A stretch of 64,000 nt of DNA, taken from Mugil cephalus (lineage: Eukaryota; Chordata; Actinopteri; Mugiliformes; Mugilidae). Below are positions 61,461-64,000 of this stretch, one piece after another. Each line of letters begins with the position of its first letter. Positions within the stretch are counted from its first letter, which is position 1. A program made the position numbers and the translations under genes. Under the pieces are notes generated by a model. That model made no database searches. It saw only the letters and a list, made by a program, of their open reading frames with translations, and was not told where the DNA came from. Where the stretch lies: assembly GCF_022458985.1 (NCBI RefSeq), contig NC_061782.1, positions 15,359,172-15,423,171 of the forward strand, in the 5' to 3' direction.

Positions 61461-64000
61461 ATTTAATGTTGTATCTGATCTGTGTTTTTATCCATTTAAC
61501 CACAAGTTTTGAGATGGTTAACATCTTTCTGCACGCAGAAGAAATTGATTCATCACAGCAGTACTTTCTGTTCTGTAATCCAACAAAAGCAAACCAGTCT
61601 GAATTCACAGATTGGAGGAGGAGATTTAATGTCATTGCAGTCGAGTCTGTTGGAGGTCCATTCACTCCCTTTTTGTCTGTTTACTTTGTCTTTAATAATG
61701 ATTTCTCCTGTCTCTATGAAACTCTTTAAATTTAAAGAACAAGTCCTTTACGAATCTCCCATTCTGTGTTTCAATAACGCCTTTTAATAGTTTTGTAGCC
61801 AAGTCTACTTGTGATTGATGTGGCCTGGAAAAATAAACCCATTCATCACAAGAGGCGTGCTGTCATTATTTTGACGTCTGCTGATAATTGGGTCAAATGA
61901 AGTAGAGCTTGACTTAATCGAAACCAATGTAGAGCCTCGTTTCTAACACGCGTACTCTATTAGTTGCCCTGCAATGAGCAGACGCTACAGCGTCATCGTG
62001 CTGCTTTCATTTTAAGACCTTGATGTGATCCTGACTTGCTCTGATGTCATGGAAACACTTAAGCGACCAAGATGCCTGTAATCTTTGGGCTCGGGCACCA
62101 CAGCTGCGCTCCCCCAACCAGACAATCCCAAGGTGTGATGATAAACACCTGGCTCTCTCCTTATATAGAGCCCACTGGTACAGATGATGGCTCAACAACA
62201 TGGTGTGTTAAGAAACCATTGATTTTGCACTATGGAGGTTTAGTCTGTTAATGGAGTCAATGTTGTGTAGTTTTCATCCGTTCATTACCAATTGTCCTTG
62301 GAGACTGCAGGCATTATAAGAATGGTCTAACAATAAGTAACACATAATTGTTAAACTGAACAACACAAAACCTGAAATTCTCAAAATAGCACCTGTACAG
62401 TCCCTGAAGAATGGTAGTTGTCGTCTAATACTTAAGACTATGTATTAATGTGGTGGATTTATTTTGGTAGTTTGAGGGAGAGATCTAGCAGTTTAAGTTC
62501 TAATCATCTGCTTTCTGGGTCGAGCATCTCAAACGAGCCTTTTGTTACAGCAGTAACAGCTGCAAAGAAAGAAATGGAAAGAAGTGTCAGGATATACCAC
62601 CACTTATCTCATGGTATCGCCTTAAACTGCAGGGCAAGGCCTTGCTGTTTAGAAGTAAAGAGCATTAAATTTTATGCTTCACTTACTACTCTCTTCTCAC
62701 CTCTTGATCCGCTGCCACTCACTGAATCCAGCTACGTAATGCCTCGTCATGTTTTCCTGTTGTCCTTGAGTTTACAGTACAAACGTACTGCAAACATACT
62801 GTGTACTGTTTCCTTATTCATAACGACTGCAAGTGTAGAAGATAGTGAGGAAGTTGAAATACCTGAATGAGGCAGTCACGTCGAGCATTTTCAGGACCAC
62901 TCTGTAGTTCTTGAAGTCCTGTCGCTGTGTCTGTAAACCCACTTGTGGAGCATTGACTGGGAACTGAGAGACTCCTGAGTGGTCCAGCCAGTCAATTAAA
63001 GGAACCTTCACCTAATTAACCTCTCTCTCTCTGTAACAGTACACGCTTGCCGAAGAGCTCATAGACTGAAATACCAGAGTACATGTCAAGGCGCTGCATA
63101 ATGAGAGTCTACTACAGCTTTCAGCTCGAACTAACTAACATACATTTGCTGAAAAGGAATATATAATTAGGGAGGTAATTCCCAGAGAGGAAGACTTGCT
63201 GCATGTCTGCAGGAATGGTTTGGAAATGTGTGGGTTTTCTGACAAAAATGCATCCGGAGAAAGTGGAACATGTTTTTTCTTCTGTACCTGTTATAATACA
63301 ATGATAGGAAAATCCTGGTTGCACTTTTTTGACAGGTGTGTCACCTGTGGTTTTGTGAAGCAAATTTTATTTTTTATTCTGCTCTATTTTCTGGTATGTT
63401 GGTACGCACATGGTGATTACTGGTTCAGTTCTATAACAGTAATCTAATCATGTCGCCATGCGGCATTGTTGTAACGTAGAATTCAGCATAGCTTCATTCC
63501 TCTGGCATTTTTGCAGTTGTGTATCATCGCCAATATACTGCGAGTTGTCAGATCTTTTGAAAATTACAAAATTTAAAATAGGAATATCTTTGGACCCCTG
63601 AGGCAGATTTCAACCTGTGGTGAAGATCTGTTCAGTAGCAGTAAACTGCATAGTTACTTCTTGGTAGAATCCCTTTCGACTTTTTAAGCACCACTGTATA
63701 GCGTAGGCTGCAGTCGAGGAAAAAAAAAATACTCAATGTAATTGAGTTTTCCCCTCTCCTGGTGACAACTCCTGTGGTTCCTGGTTCATGCTGATTTTCC
63801 CATATTTTGTCATTTTATATCAAACATTTAATTAATCCAGTCTAGCAAGAAGTAGTGAACACTGTTTGAACATGACAGACTAAAAGGAATGAGGAGGGAT
63901 GGGTCTTTAATGGAGAGGGTAAAAAAAAAATGAAAAAATGAACACCAGAAAAGAGTGGGAATTACTCTGTCGCTTTGAAGTTAATGTGAGATCTTCAATT
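61461..64000. other. Right end of window, no recognised gene
   Basis: Short open frames only. The 140-residue frame at 62448-62870 and the overlapping frames at 61418-61787 lack any recognisable domain or clear splice context. A-rich runs occur at 63719-63729 and 63921-63930. Confidence 0.5.

Noticed and set aside
1..64000. CRISPR array, prokaryotic operon, tRNA or rRNA gene
   Set aside because: No regularly spaced repeats, ribosome-binding-site-led gene clusters, tRNA box motifs in cloverleaf context, or rRNA signatures were seen; the window is vertebrate chromosomal DNA.

Overview
This is an eukaryotic window, almost certainly from a ray-finned (teleost) fish. Coding exons are short, bounded by GT-AG introns and surrounded by AT-rich non-coding DNA with microsatellites. 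The three recognisable proteins are vertebrate families, and the interspersed repeats are types I know from fish genomes: Tc1/mariner-like elements, L2/Rex1-like LINE 3' ends, and short repeats containing the phrase 'cttttaacaggaagaaacc'. There are no bacterial operons, CRISPR arrays or RNA genes that I can support.

Layout from left to right. (1) At 864-1237, minus strand, is the first coding exon of filensin (bfsp1, a lens intermediate-filament protein); the rest of that gene lies left of the window. (2) At 8823-14399, plus strand, is a complete prokineticin receptor (prokr1-like, 390 aa) in two coding exons split inside the DRY motif, probably preceded by two non-coding 5' exons. (3) 14.4-30.8 kb has no host gene I can support. 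It holds a decayed salmon-type Tc1 copy (about 20.4-20.9 kb), a long imperfect hairpin (21.8 kb) and a dense nested repeat island (22.9-26.6 kb). The island contains a LINE reverse transcriptase relic, a probable 819-bp solo LTR with a 5-bp target duplication, a Tc1 relic and a 416-bp fold-back structure. (4) At 30888-35569, minus strand, is a complete pleckstrin gene (plek). All nine coding exons could be placed with consistent phases, giving 351 aa. (5) 35.6-51 kb is gene-free and repeat-bearing, with a few candidate regulatory stretches. (6) About 51.1-51.82 kb looks like a CpG-rich, untranslated first exon on the plus strand with good splice donors; its gene continues beyond the window and I cannot name it. 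The last 12 kb would be its first intron, and contains a 780-bp element with roughly 100-bp terminal inverted repeats (53.2-54.0 kb) and another Tc1 relic (61.1-61.4 kb).

The genes are not a pathway. bfsp1 and prokr1 are head-to-head, prokr1 and plek converge, and plek and the unnamed exon are head-to-head. PROKR1 and PLEK are close neighbours on human 2p, while BFSP1 (and PROKR2) are on human 20p, so this linkage mixes two human chromosome arms. I found no convincing new molecular system; the most interesting material is the nested and palindromic repeat structure and the unassigned first exon.
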